Positions 35,281 through 44,595 are shown, counted from the stretch's first letter. The stretch is DNA of 64,000 nucleotides from Anaerolineaceae bacterium (GCA_020845515.1 JADLFQ010000097.1:1-64000); one strand, 5' to 3'. Numbers and translations are program-made. The notes: generated from the letters alone by a model not told the origin.

Positions 35281-35352
35281 TGGGCCCGGAAGGATTTGAA
35301 CCTTCGACCAAGCGGTTATGAGCCGCGCGCTCTGCCACTGAGCTACGGGCCC
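35281..35352 (-). tRNA. tRNA with anticodon CAU (elongator Met or Ile2)
   Basis: The minus strand folds as a 72-base tRNA: acceptor GGGCCCG/CGGGCCC, D-arm GCTCAGTGGCAGAGC, anticodon loop CTCATAA, and T-arm with GGTTCAAATCC. The discriminator base is A and CCA is not encoded. The anticodon CAU fits elongator methionine or the isoleucine tRNA whose C34 becomes lysidine. The segment CCGCTTGGTCG after the loop resembles Ile2 tRNAs, but identity cannot be settled by eye. The first pair of the anticodon stem (27-43) is a C-U mismatch. Confidence 0.95.
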
Positions 35353-35554
35353 GGCAGAGACCCGATTGAACAACCGGATCGCCGTTGCATTCGAATTATA
35401 TCATATCAACAACAGGTATTTTTTTCCCTTTTCTCTCCCAACTCAATGTATTATTGCAGGATTGCAATTTAAAATGCTTGATTTTCGCAAACGAACGTGC
35501 TATAACGAGAAATATAGAAAATAAATATCGTTTTATTACCAAAAAAGAAACCAC

Positions 35555-37783
35555 ATGGCTATTATTGAGAGACATTTTTCCGCCCTGGCGGAACGAACGG
35601 TAAGGCTGGAGGGGATAAGCATAGTGGAGCTACATAATTTTCCAGGGATTGTACAGCGATTTGATCGAGAATTGCACTTCACTGTATTGCACCCGGTGTT
35701 TGAGGAATTTACTGAGGTGGAACCCGTTACTGTGCTGGATGCAGGCGAAGGGGTGGAGGCATTTCAAGATAAGTTGGCGGAGGGATTAAAAAACGCCTTG
35801 CGGGAGGTTTTTGATACAGGTCAGCCGAAGCAAGTGGAATATGCTGTTGCTTCGCCGGACGGGTTGACTTACCGCGAGACAAGCCTTGCGCCGGAACTGG
35901 CGCCAGATGGCAGTGTCAGCGCGGTTTTGGCAATTTCGCTGGATGTTACTGCCCGCAGACGCGTAGAGGAAGCTTATCAAACACTGATTGAACATTCGTT
36001 GCAAGAATTACTTATTCTGCAGGATAGTAGAATTGTATACGCCAACTCGGCTGCCATTCAGAATAGCTGCCTTGGGTTGGAAAAACTGCTCAATGCGACA
36101 GTTTCTGACATGCTTGAGTATATTCATTCTGAAGACCGGGAGATTTTTGTCAGGCTTCTTGATACAATGGCAAATTTCTCCGAGCCGGTGCGTTTCACAT
36201 ACCGGATATTAACGCCTCAGGGCAGGCTTCGGTGGATGGACGTTTTGATTAGCCAAATTGAGTACTGTGGCCGGCCCGCTTTCCAGGTTGCACAGGTGGA
36301 TATTACTGAGCAAAAAGAAGCAGAGAGATGTTTGCAGGAGACGCTCTCTGACCTTCAGCAGGTGACTACTTCCATTTCCGCGGCACTTTGGACAGGAGAA
36401 ATAACCCCGCAGGGCAAGACCCGAACGATTTATATTTCTCCAGTGATCGAGAAAATCCTCTGCCGTCCGGTGGCATATTTTATGGCGGATCCTTTAAACA
36501 GTTGGACACAGGTTATTCACCCGGATGACCGGAAGTTTGAGGAAGAAATGGCAGAGGCTGCCTGCCGCGGTGATATGCTGTTCGAGCGTGAATACCGCAT
36601 CCTTTTGCCGGATGGAGAAATTCGCTGGGTATTGGACAGCGTCAGGATAGAGCGGCTGGCGGAGGGGAAGATCATCCTCAACGGAATGGTACTCGATATT
36701 ACCAAGGCAAAAAATGCTGAAGAGGCGCTCTATCAGGCAAACGAGCAGCTCAGGTTTTCAGTGACTAAACTTTCGGAGCGAAATCACGATGCCATTTTGA
36801 TTAACGAGATGGGGGAATTGCTGCAATCTTGTCTTGATGTTGAGGAAGTCTACGAAGTTGTCCGGACATTTGGGCATAAGCTGTTGCCCGATCATTCCGG
36901 CGCACTGTATATTCTTAACGACGACGGGACCCATGCAGAAAAAGTAACGGCATGGGGCGAAACCCCGCCTGTTCTTCCGCTTTTTCAAAGCCAAATGTGC
37001 TGGGGATTGCGGCGCGGGCGGGTGCATATTTACGAAAAAGACCTGGCAATGCCGCAATGCGGCCATATTGATGAGGTAAATGCACCGGAGGTCTCGATTT
37101 GCGTGCCGTTGATTGCCCAGGGGGAGACAATGGGAGTGCTCTACAGCGCGTGTCTGCATGCGAGACCTTTTGATCGCTGCTATCAGCTTATCACGACGAT
37201 TGCGGAACGAGCGGCATTGGCAATTGCCAACCTCCGCTTGCAGGAAACGCTGCGCATGCAGGCTATTCGTGATCCGCTGACGGGTTTGTTCAATCGCCGG
37301 TATATGGATGAGAGCCTGGCGAGAGAAATGCTGCGGGCGCAGCGCCGCCAGTACAGCTTTGCAGTGGTGATGGTTGATATTGACCATTTTAAAGTCTTTA
37401 ACGACCAATACGGTCATCAGGCCGGAGATGTTTTGCTGCAAGCGTTGAGTGCGTGCCTGGTTTCGAACGTACGTGGTGAGGATATTGTTTGCCGTTACGG
37501 TGGAGAGGAATTTGTGATTATCCTGCCCGAAATTTCCCTTGAAAAAGCCTGTAACCGGATGGAGGAGATCCGCCTGGCTGCTAAGCATCTGGGGGTGGAA
37601 TATCGCGGGCAGTCTCTGGGGGGCATTACCGTTTCAATTGGAGTGGCTGCATTCCCTCAACATGGCGGCGAAACACCCTCCTTGCTGCTGGCAGCAGACC
37701 GGGCGCTTTATCAGGCGAAACAGGAAGGGCGCGATCGCGTGTGCGGCGATGCGCCCCTGGCCCCCACCTTCAAGTTATGGTAG
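35555..37783 (+). CDS. PAS-PAS-PAS-GAF-GGDEF diguanylate cyclase
   Basis: A 742-aa cytoplasmic sensor that should make cyclic di-GMP. Three PAS-like domains cover about residues 20-135, 140-265 and 275-395, each ending in a PAC motif (ISLDVTARRR, QVDITEQKEAE, VLDITKAKNAE). A GAF domain lies around 420-565, and a GGDEF domain around 575-735. The active site is GGEEF at 649-653. An allosteric inhibition site RxxD (R640, D643) is in the standard position five residues ahead, so product feedback is likely. No transmembrane segment is seen. It starts at ATG 35555 without a clear ribosome binding site. Confidence 0.92.
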   Translation: MAIIERHFSALAERTVRLEGISIVELHNFPGIVQRFDRELHFTVLHPVFEEFTEVEPVTVLDAGEGVEAFQDKLAEGLKNALREVFDTGQPKQVEYAVASPDGLTYRETSLAPELAPDGSVSAVLAISLDVTARRRVEEAYQTLIEHSLQELLILQDSRIVYANSAAIQNSCLGLEKLLNATVSDMLEYIHSEDREIFVRLLDTMANFSEPVRFTYRILTPQGRLRWMDVLISQIEYCGRPAFQVAQVDITEQKEAERCLQETLSDLQQVTTSISAALWTGEITPQGKTRTIYISPVIEKILCRPVAYFMADPLNSWTQVIHPDDRKFEEEMAEAACRGDMLFEREYRILLPDGEIRWVLDSVRIERLAEGKIILNGMVLDITKAKNAEEALYQANEQLRFSVTKLSERNHDAILINEMGELLQSCLDVEEVYEVVRTFGHKLLPDHSGALYILNDDGTHAEKVTAWGETPPVLPLFQSQMCWGLRRGRVHIYEKDLAMPQCGHIDEVNAPEVSICVPLIAQGETMGVLYSACLHARPFDRCYQLITTIAERAALAIANLRLQETLRMQAIRDPLTGLFNRRYMDESLAREMLRAQRRQYSFAVVMVDIDHFKVFNDQYGHQAGDVLLQALSACLVSNVRGEDIVCRYGGEEFVIILPEISLEKACNRMEEIRLAAKHLGVEYRGQSLGGITVSIGVAAFPQHGGETPSLLLAADRALYQAKQEGRDRVCGDAPLAPTFKLW

Positions 37784-37852
37784 ATACAACAAATTAAAAT
37801 TCCAACCAAAAGGCGCGGCAGCTGGGCAACCCCCCCGCGTCTCGAGTTGTTT

Positions 37853-39856
37853 TTATGGGCGGGATATAATATCCTCCGCTGTTTGCAATACGATATCTTC
37901 CGTGCTCAGGGCATTTTTCATGTCGATAGGAACGCGGCGGGTGGGTTTTACACCAATGCCTTCCAGAAAGATGCTGCCATTTGGCAGAGTGAAACGGCCG
38001 GTGGGCGCTTGCAAGGAGAAGCCCTCTGGCAGAAGGAACTGGCCGCGGGCGACTTCGGCTTCCACACCGGCGGTGGGGTACTGCCCTACCACTACGATGC
38101 CAGGTATCCGGCTGAAACCATAAGCTTCGATTTCACATGCACTGTAACAGTTCTGGTCTACTAATAAGACAAGTTTTTTAAATTTGTATTGGTGGATGGA
38201 GGGAAGAACTTCATCACGCGGGCCCTCCGGTTCAAATTTGCCGGTTTTTTCACTGTAATATTCAAGCTGGCCGAGAGGAATCTTCTGGTCGTAGAGGAAA
38301 CCAGCCAAACCGAGCGGCGCGCCGCCGAAGTTGAGGCGCATATCAATGATCACCCCGGTTACTCCATTGGATTCGAAAGTGCTTAGCGCCCGTTCAAAGA
38401 GGCGGATAGCAAGATTGAGGTCATCGTAGTTGGAGTTGACACGCACATAACCAGCGCCGGATTCAAGAATTTTGAAATCAACTGGCAAGGCATTTGGGTC
38501 GTAATTGCGCAGGAGTGAGGAAGCGGAAAAGCTGGCGCGTTCAGGTATCGCTGTGAGGGCTGCTGTCTGGCTGACCCCACCGGGGTTAATAAAGGTCAGC
38601 TCAGCCTTGGTGTCCGGAGCAGCACGCAGCAGATAGCGCGCCTGCTGATAGCGCCGTGTAAAATCTGTCGAGAAGGGACCGCTGAGCGCGACCACCTTGT
38701 CAATGGCAGTTTTTATGGCCTCGCCGTTAAACTTCAACACTTCTGCCCCCACCTGGATGCCTGCCTGACTGGCGGGGCCTTCAGACAGAACGTAGGTTAC
38801 AATCACTTTGCCGTTATCCAATTCCCGGATGGCCAGACCGTACCCGCCATTGGTGGCAGTATCAAAGATCTGATTACCAATGTCGCCGCCGTCCAGCCCA
38901 ACATGTCCGTCTTGAAAAGCAAAGGTGAATTCTTGCAGGGCAAGGAAGTAAGCCTGAGGGTCTTTGACTTTTTCGGCGGCCTTTACCTTTTGGCTAACGC
39001 GGTCGTACAATTGATTCCAATTGGGCTGCTTGCTCTTGATGCCATTGAAAGCGTATTCTTTCTTAAGAATTTCGAACATCTTATCGAAGGCGGCGCTGTA
39101 TGAAAGGGAAGAGAAGTCTTTGATAGCGACATCGTCCGGTTCATAAAGGGGCAGATCGTTTTCGGGAGACTGGGAGAGGGCGAAAGGATTTTTGTCCAAA
39201 TCTACGATGGAATAACCGGCTGGAATTGCGGCGGCCGGATCATCGGATGTAAAGAGCAGTCCATCTTTGCCAAAACCGGTGGGGAATGCCTGCTTGTCGT
39301 CCGGCGCCCAGACGATTAGCTTTCCGCTGATAACTTCATCATGGTTTTCTGTGTCAGTTTTTACGGAAGCCAGGTAGGTTGGCCAACCGAAAGAGGGGTC
39401 ATCCCCTTCGGAGTATGGTCCGCCGGTCAGGTTGGGGGAGTAGGTGACCGCAAAGATTTGGACGCCTGGGTCATCCTTGTCATTATTGTCCACGTCATTG
39501 AATTCACCTTCAGGCTTGACCGGAAGCAACAGGCGGTAGGAAGCTTTGTTGTTTTCCGGATCGCTTTGTAGAAAGCCAAGAACCTGTCCTGCTATGGGTA
39601 GTTCCCATTCCTTGTCGCGCTTGACAAAACCGGTCATGTCATTGAGGGCGACGGCATGTTCTACATAATATGTTTCCAGGACGAAATCATTAGAATAGGT
39701 AAATTCTCCTGTGATGACCTGGGGTCCCTCGGCGGGGCCGGCAGTCTGAGGAGATGGGGCAGCGGCAGCGGGCTGCGGGGTGAAGCCTGCGCCTGTCAGG
39801 GCTAATAGTAAAAGGATCCATAAGGTTAAAGATTTTGAAATTAAACTTTTAGGCAT
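37853..39856 (-). CDS. Secreted S41-family peptidase with PDZ domain
   Basis: A 667-aa exported protein. The signal peptide (residues 1 to about 31) ends in PAAAA. The N-terminal half (to about 250) is a domain I do not recognise, rich in Asp. It is followed by a tricorn/CTP-like module: helical bundle with DGHVGLDGG, a PDZ-like part (GLAIRELDNGKVIVTYVLSEGPASQAGIQVGAEVLKF), and an S41 core with IIDMRLNFGG and the serine motif CYSACEIEA. The lysine found in GxxTxGKG of CtpA-type enzymes is missing (GQYPTAGVEAE), so a Ser-His tricorn-like mechanism or lost activity is likely. AGGAGG precedes ATG 39856. Confidence 0.85.
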   Translation of the reverse strand: MPKSLISKSLTLWILLLLALTGAGFTPQPAAAAPSPQTAGPAEGPQVITGEFTYSNDFVLETYYVEHAVALNDMTGFVKRDKEWELPIAGQVLGFLQSDPENNKASYRLLLPVKPEGEFNDVDNNDKDDPGVQIFAVTYSPNLTGGPYSEGDDPSFGWPTYLASVKTDTENHDEVISGKLIVWAPDDKQAFPTGFGKDGLLFTSDDPAAAIPAGYSIVDLDKNPFALSQSPENDLPLYEPDDVAIKDFSSLSYSAAFDKMFEILKKEYAFNGIKSKQPNWNQLYDRVSQKVKAAEKVKDPQAYFLALQEFTFAFQDGHVGLDGGDIGNQIFDTATNGGYGLAIRELDNGKVIVTYVLSEGPASQAGIQVGAEVLKFNGEAIKTAIDKVVALSGPFSTDFTRRYQQARYLLRAAPDTKAELTFINPGGVSQTAALTAIPERASFSASSLLRNYDPNALPVDFKILESGAGYVRVNSNYDDLNLAIRLFERALSTFESNGVTGVIIDMRLNFGGAPLGLAGFLYDQKIPLGQLEYYSEKTGKFEPEGPRDEVLPSIHQYKFKKLVLLVDQNCYSACEIEAYGFSRIPGIVVVGQYPTAGVEAEVARGQFLLPEGFSLQAPTGRFTLPNGSIFLEGIGVKPTRRVPIDMKNALSTEDIVLQTAEDIISRP

Positions 39857-39984
39857 TGCACCAACCTCCTGGCCGATAGATTGTTTACCCATTCTAACCA
39901 AAAATCTCTGTTTTTGCTATGCCCGCGGGATTGGTATCAATGAGCTTTTGGATGAGGAGCAAAGAGTTTCGGAAGACGATGCAA

Positions 39985-41031
39985 TTAAGGGGCGCCGAAA
40001 TCGGCTGTAAAATAACTGCCATAAGCCGCGCCTGAATTAAACATGTATCCGATGCCGATTTCACTCAGGTTGGGGTTGAGCATATTGGTGCGATGTCCAG
40101 GGCTGTTCATCCAGCTATTAAAGGCAACTTGCGATCCACCCCCGGCGGCCCGGTTCTCGGCTGCATAACTGAAAGAATATCCCTGGGCGCGTATGCGCTG
40201 ATCGAAAGTTGAGCCGTTGGAGCCGGTATGGCTGAAAAAGTTTTTGCAAGCCATATCGGTGCTGTGCAGACGCGCTGCGGCTGCCAACTGCGATTGCCAG
40301 TTCAGGGACGATAAGCCCTGGTTGGCGCGCTCCTGATTGATCAAATTAAACAACGCTTGTTCTTCTGCTGTATTTCCCATTGCAGCGCAGGTGGCCGGCG
40401 GGCTGGTTGACGGGATGGAAGTATTGACGGGTGTAGGAGGTGGCGGAGGCGGGATAGTGGGCGGTATGTGGGTTGGTGTAGGGGGAAGGGAGGGTGGGAT
40501 GGGGGTAGCAGCAGGTGAAATGGTGGGTGGAATGAGGGAGGCGGTGGATGTGGGAGGTTGGAATGGAGTAACGCTGGGTACCATGGTAGTGGAGATTGCC
40601 ATCGGCTGCGGTGGGGAAGGAAAGAAGGTGTTGATTTTTGGTCTTGTAGGCAGAGGTGTATTCGTTTTAAAGGGAGTGGAGGAAGGAATTTTTTCATCCA
40701 ATGGAAGGGTATGGGGTGCTGGGCTGGCCTCGAGAGGCTGACTCGATAAGAGGGCTTGCGGCTGTGGCAGGGTTTCTTCGGGGAGTGGTGAGTCTGCATT
40801 GGACGGCGTTTCTGATTTGAGGCCGGGCTGTGATGTGACCGGAAGAGGTCGGAAGGGAGTGGGAGTGCCTGGTGGGAGTGTTTCTACGGGAGGGCTGACG
40901 GGTGGCGTAGGCCAGACCAGGCTGACCGTTACCGGGAGGTTGCAGGCTGCCAATAAAAACATCACAAAAACCGCACAGAGCGGTGCCGGGTTAATTTTTT
41001 TGAAAGATGAAGCGCTTTTGTTGGACGCCAT
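39985..41031 (-). CDS. CAP/SCP-domain surface lipoprotein
   Basis: A 348-aa extracytoplasmic protein. The lipobox LLAAC near residue 30 anchors it to the membrane. A Pro/Thr/Ser-rich linker of about 180 residues follows (many PTP and PPTP runs). Then comes a C-terminal CAP domain of about 125 residues (FNLINQERANQGLSSLNWQSQLAAAARLHS, FFSHTGSNG, AENRAAG, WMNSPGHRTNML). CAP cavity residues His, Glu and His are present. Such bacterial domains are found in surface and sporulation proteins; the substrate is unknown. ATG 41031 is preferred to a TTG five codons upstream because AAGGT lies just before it. Confidence 0.88.
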   Translation of the reverse strand: MASNKSASSFKKINPAPLCAVFVMFLLAACNLPVTVSLVWPTPPVSPPVETLPPGTPTPFRPLPVTSQPGLKSETPSNADSPLPEETLPQPQALLSSQPLEASPAPHTLPLDEKIPSSTPFKTNTPLPTRPKINTFFPSPPQPMAISTTMVPSVTPFQPPTSTASLIPPTISPAATPIPPSLPPTPTHIPPTIPPPPPPTPVNTSIPSTSPPATCAAMGNTAEEQALFNLINQERANQGLSSLNWQSQLAAAARLHSTDMACKNFFSHTGSNGSTFDQRIRAQGYSFSYAAENRAAGGGSQVAFNSWMNSPGHRTNMLNPNLSEIGIGYMFNSGAAYGSYFTADFGAP

Positions 41032-41173
41032 AAGTACCTTCGCCAATGAGTGAGGCTGGTATCTGCATTATAAGGATTCTCCATACCGGCAGCGTTAACA
41101 AAACTGTCAAGCCTTGGGTTGGGAAAACCCAATCAGCCGGGAGGGGAGATGAACCTGCAGGAAAGAAGAAGGA

Positions 41174-42016
41174 TTAGATGTGGATGTGGTTGGGGGCGCT
41201 GTGTATAAATTCGCGCATGGCGTCTGTTTCCAACTGGATTTCCGCTTGGCCATGTTCTCCAAGCCATTCCAATTCGAATCCGTTGCCATTGGGATGCAGA
41301 CGGTAACGTTTTCCGCATTCCGGGCAAACAACGATACCACTGCGGGTTGAAGGGGTACATGATCCGATGACGGGACCACATTCCAGGCAGCTTACTAATC
41401 GCTGACCGGTGAGCGAGTGGCCGATGATAGACTCAAATTCACCCTGAAGCGCCATACGGATAAAAACGTTTGCCAAAAAGGGGTCAAACTGGCGTCCTTT
41501 CTCGCGCCGTAAGGTATTGCAGGCCTGGATGATAGATTTGACTGCGCGATAAGAGCGCGGGCTGGTCATGGCGTCGAAGGCATCTGCGATGGCAATAACA
41601 CGCGCGTAGATGGAAATCTGATCGCCGCTGCGCCGGTAAGGGTAACCGGAGCCATCTATGCGTTCATGGTGTTCTAGAATTACTCCGTTAACAATTGTGG
41701 AAAGAGGATGATGCTGGATCAGGAGATACCCCATACGGGGGTGCTCTTTGACAAGCGCCATTTCTTCGCTCCCCAGACGACCGGGTTTTTGCAGAATGCG
41801 ATCTGGAATGCCGATTTTTCCAACGTCATGTACCAATCCTCCCAGGCCGGCGATGAAAACTTCGCCCGGAGAGAAGCCGGCTTTTTCTGCCAGCCGGCCG
41901 GCGTATTGACTTACCCGCCACATGTGACCGTAAGTGTTGCTGTCACGGGCCTGAACGACTGAAGCATAGGCCAGTAGAGATTGGAGTTGGGTTGTGTTTA
42001 TCGTAATTGTCGGCAT
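41174..42016 (-). CDS. HD-GYP phosphodiesterase with C-terminal zinc ribbon
   Basis: A 280-aa protein probably degrading cyclic di-GMP. The HD-GYP core is complete: HMWRVSQYAG, GGLVHDVGKIGIPDRIL, KEHPRMGY, HHERIDGSGYP and ADAFDAMTS. Behind it, near residue 225, come four cysteines (CLECG ... CPECG) that form a likely zinc ribbon, then a short acidic domain with a G-rich turn. There is no receiver domain in front, unlike RpfG. The ATG at 42016 has AGGATG just upstream; a longer frame would overlap gatA. It is the last gene of the operon with gatC and gatA. Confidence 0.9.
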   Translation of the reverse strand: MPTITINTTQLQSLLAYASVVQARDSNTYGHMWRVSQYAGRLAEKAGFSPGEVFIAGLGGLVHDVGKIGIPDRILQKPGRLGSEEMALVKEHPRMGYLLIQHHPLSTIVNGVILEHHERIDGSGYPYRRSGDQISIYARVIAIADAFDAMTSPRSYRAVKSIIQACNTLRREKGRQFDPFLANVFIRMALQGEFESIIGHSLTGQRLVSCLECGPVIGSCTPSTRSGIVVCPECGKRYRLHPNGNGFELEWLGEHGQAEIQLETDAMREFIHSAPNHIHI

Positions 42017-42063
42017 CCGCACATCCTGGACTACCAGCGCCGCCCCGAATCTCTGGCAATCAA

Positions 42064-43662
42064 TTATGGATTTTGTTGTACGGCCTGCGGTATTTTCTGC
42101 CGCCATCCTTCCTGTTCCGTTGCGATTTCGTAAGCCCGGCTAATCTGCAGGAGAGCCGCCTCTGAAAAGTCCGGGCCGAGGAACTGGATTCCGATGGGCA
42201 AACCGTCTTGTGCAAAGCCGGCGGGGATGGAGATGCCCGGTATTCCGGCGTGATTTGCCGGCACGGTGAGCTGATCGGCGTATTGCATCAAAACCGAATT
42301 GCCGTAAACCGCGCCTATCGGAAAGGCCGTAGTGGGCGTCGTCGGTGTGAGCAGAGCTTGCAGACGGTATTTTCCGGCTGGGTCGAAAGCCTGCTCAAAA
42401 TCCCGGCGGATCATGGTGCGGACGCGCAGTGCTTGCTGATAGTACTGAGCGCTATATTGGGCGGCGCTGACATACATGCCCATCAGAATGCGCAACTTTG
42501 GCTGGAGGCCAAAGCCTGCTGCACGGGTCTTGCGGTACATTTCCCGCAAATCTTGCACAGGTTGATCCGTCCGGTAACCGTACTTGACCCCATCATACCG
42601 ATGCAAGTTTGATGCCGCCTCGACCCTGCTGATGACAAAAAAAGCTGGAATCCCATAACGTGTGTTCGGCATGGGCACATCTTCAATGATTTCGGCGCCC
42701 ATGCTTTTCAATAAACCGGCTGCCTGTCGCACTGTGTCTTCAAATTCTGCAGGGACGGGGCGTTGTTCGTACCCCCCGGTTTCTGGATCGGGGAAGGTAA
42801 TTCGGAAATAGTCCGGCGAGAGCCCAATGCGCATACCTTTAACACCATTTTCTAACCTGTCCAGATATTCCCCGGCGGGCAAGTTGGCGGCGGTGGCATC
42901 GTGCGAGTCAGGCCCGGCCATAGCTTGCAGGGCGAGGGCGGCGTCGGTCACGGTGCGGGTGAGCGGGCCAGGGCAGTCGAGCGAGGAGCCAAAGGCAATC
43001 ATCCCATAACGGGAAACACGCCCATAGGTCGGTTTGAATCCTACCACGCCACAAAAAGCAGCCGGCTGACGGATAGAGCCTGCCGTATCGGTGCCGAGTG
43101 AGAGGGCGGACTCCCCGGCTGCAACGGATGCAGCACTGCCGCCGGAAGAGCCGCCCGGCACCCGGGTGAGGTCCCACGGATTGCGGGTGGAGGGCTGGAA
43201 GGCGGAAGATTCAGTGGAAGACCCGTGGGTAAATTCATCCAGGTTGACCTTTCCGATCATTACTGCGCCAGCGGCCTCCCAGCGCGCGACCGGTGTGGCA
43301 GTATAAGGTGCGGAGAATCCGGACAGGATGCGCGAGGCGGCCGTGGTGGGCGTGCCTGAGACGCAAAAGACGTCTTTAGCGGTGAAAGGCACGCCTGCCA
43401 GCGGCCCGGGGTCAATGCCGGCGGCCAGTTTTCGATCAACTTCCTCAGCTTTGGTGCGCGCCCTTTGGCTGGTCAAGGTGATGAAGGCATGGACACGCTG
43501 CGCATCTTCTGTGGTCTGCTCTCCGGGATTGAGCGTTCCGGGGCGTCCGTCTACCTGCGCGATGCGCTGGAGAGTGGACTCTAGAATCTCAAGGGCTGAA
43601 ATCTGGCGTTTTTTCAGGGCTGCAACCAGATCGCGGGCAGAAAGATTACAAATTTCGGTCAT
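42064..43662 (-). CDS. gatA: Aspartyl/glutamyl-tRNA amidotransferase subunit A
   Basis: Amidase subunit that releases ammonia from glutamine for GatB to convert Glu-tRNA(Gln) or Asp-tRNA(Asn). The amidase signature region is GGSSGGSAASVA, with the catalytic Lys in FTAKDVF and the cis-Ser/Ser in SSGGS and GTDTAGSIRQPAAFCG. At 532 aa it is longer than usual (about 485), mainly through insertions near residues 40-55 (DGRPGTLNPGEQT) and 275-310. It starts three bases after gatC. GatB is not in the window. Confidence 0.93.
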   Translation of the reverse strand: MTEICNLSARDLVAALKKRQISALEILESTLQRIAQVDGRPGTLNPGEQTTEDAQRVHAFITLTSQRARTKAEEVDRKLAAGIDPGPLAGVPFTAKDVFCVSGTPTTAASRILSGFSAPYTATPVARWEAAGAVMIGKVNLDEFTHGSSTESSAFQPSTRNPWDLTRVPGGSSGGSAASVAAGESALSLGTDTAGSIRQPAAFCGVVGFKPTYGRVSRYGMIAFGSSLDCPGPLTRTVTDAALALQAMAGPDSHDATAANLPAGEYLDRLENGVKGMRIGLSPDYFRITFPDPETGGYEQRPVPAEFEDTVRQAAGLLKSMGAEIIEDVPMPNTRYGIPAFFVISRVEAASNLHRYDGVKYGYRTDQPVQDLREMYRKTRAAGFGLQPKLRILMGMYVSAAQYSAQYYQQALRVRTMIRRDFEQAFDPAGKYRLQALLTPTTPTTAFPIGAVYGNSVLMQYADQLTVPANHAGIPGISIPAGFAQDGLPIGIQFLGPDFSEAALLQISRAYEIATEQEGWRQKIPQAVQQNP

Positions 43663-43665
43663 TGT

Positions 43666-43986
43666 TTATTCCAGTGTTTGGTGGGGGATGTCAGGAACGA
43701 TGATGTAACCATCCTCGAACTGTGGAACCTGGGCAAGAATATCTTCAGGGTGATCGAAGGGTATCCATTTGTCTTCTCTGGGCGTCGCGCTGACCTCAGG
43801 CGGGTAGGGTACGCCGTGCGAGGCTGGCGGAACATTTCCCTCCAGCGGGATAGCCACCAGTTCATCAATGACATTCAGTTGGTTATTCATCTCACGCTGC
43901 AAATACCGGGCTTGTTCCTCATCCAGTTCAAAAGCTGCCAAACTCACAAGGTGGTTAAAAGCATCGCGGTCAATCTGTTCGGTCAT
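43666..43986 (-). CDS. gatC: Aspartyl/glutamyl-tRNA amidotransferase subunit C
   Basis: A 106-aa subunit that stabilises GatA and GatB. It has the family pattern of an N-terminal helical part with VSLAAFELDEEQARYLQREMNNQLNVIDEL, then PPASHGV, and a C-terminal strand EDGYIIVPDI. It begins 33 bp after a low-complexity membrane protein and is immediately followed by gatA. Confidence 0.9.
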   Translation of the reverse strand: MTEQIDRDAFNHLVSLAAFELDEEQARYLQREMNNQLNVIDELVAIPLEGNVPPASHGVPYPPEVSATPREDKWIPFDHPEDILAQVPQFEDGYIIVPDIPHQTLE

Positions 43987-44019
43987 AAAAATATCTGCCT
44001 TCTTGGAAAAGGGTGGTTG

Positions 44020-44595
44020 TTATGGGCATGTGCCGCCAACTGCCTCGGTAGCGATGCAGGCATCGGTAGCGATGCGGGCATCGGTAGCCTGCTGCGCTAT
44101 TGCTGTCGCCGCGTCGCTGGTCACGGCAGCGGCCTGCTGTGTTTGTAGTGATTGCAAAGCTGAGAGCGTGTTTTGTGCGGCTACTGCGGTATTGTATGTA
44201 TTGGTAGCGGCATAGTTGATGGTCGGTGTATAGGTGACTGTGATGGTGGGAGTGCGCGTGATGGTGGCTGTATTTGTGGGTGTGGGGGTGTTGGTGGCGG
44301 TGGGGGTAAAGGAGGGCAGTACAAAGCCGGTGGGTGAGGGCCGCAAGGTTTGGGTGGGTCTGAGTTGCGGACCTTGTGGAGGGGTGAATCCATTTGTATC
44401 CGGCGTCCAAGTGGCGGGGAGGCTTTTAAGCGTGGCGGTAGAAGTCGGGATGGCAAGCGTAGGCGGCAGGGTGGGGGGCGGAAAGGGATTGATGCCGCTG
44501 TAGGGATTAATAAACAGCGTAAGGAATAGAAGACAAAGACCTGTCAGTGCCAGGAGTGTTACGATTGTCAGAACATCCCAGATCGTATCTTTCAT
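44020..44595 (-). CDS. Membrane-anchored Thr/Pro-rich low-complexity protein
   Basis: A 191-aa protein of unknown function. One N-terminal helix (residues 8-30) acts as an uncleaved anchor. Most of the rest is an extracytoplasmic linker of TPTPT, PTNTAT and PPTLP runs, ending in an Ala-rich segment with short ATDA(R/C)I repeats that come from an 18-base tandem DNA repeat. Such proteins are common in Anaerolineae. The ATG at 44595 has GAGGAG about ten bases upstream. It may be the first gene of the gatCA operon; there is only 33 bp between them. Confidence 0.65.
   Translation of the reverse strand: MKDTIWDVLTIVTLLALTGLCLLFLTLFINPYSGINPFPPPTLPPTLAIPTSTATLKSLPATWTPDTNGFTPPQGPQLRPTQTLRPSPTGFVLPSFTPTATNTPTPTNTATITRTPTITVTYTPTINYAATNTYNTAVAAQNTLSALQSLQTQQAAAVTSDAATAIAQQATDARIATDACIATEAVGGTCP
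44045..44088. repeat. 18-bp tandem repeat in the low-complexity gene
   Basis: Two units of 18 bases (44045-44062 and 44063-44080) differ at one position, and a partial third unit follows. They encode the ATDARI/ATDACI repeats at the C-terminus of the membrane protein, preserving the frame. Confidence 0.85.

Noticed and set aside
36758-37588. 276-codon open frame antisense to the diguanylate cyclase gene
   Set aside because: It is a shadow of the GGDEF coding sequence; the sense strand has complete conserved domains.
40337-40741. Gly/Val-rich plus-strand open frame
   Set aside because: It is the complement of the Pro/Thr-rich linker of the CAP lipoprotein; GC-skewed low-complexity DNA keeps several frames open.
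44210-44460. CRISPR-like or short tandem repeat array in the Thr/Pro-rich gene
   Set aside because: The repetition is codon-level (ACN CCN) low complexity in an open frame, without regular spacers.
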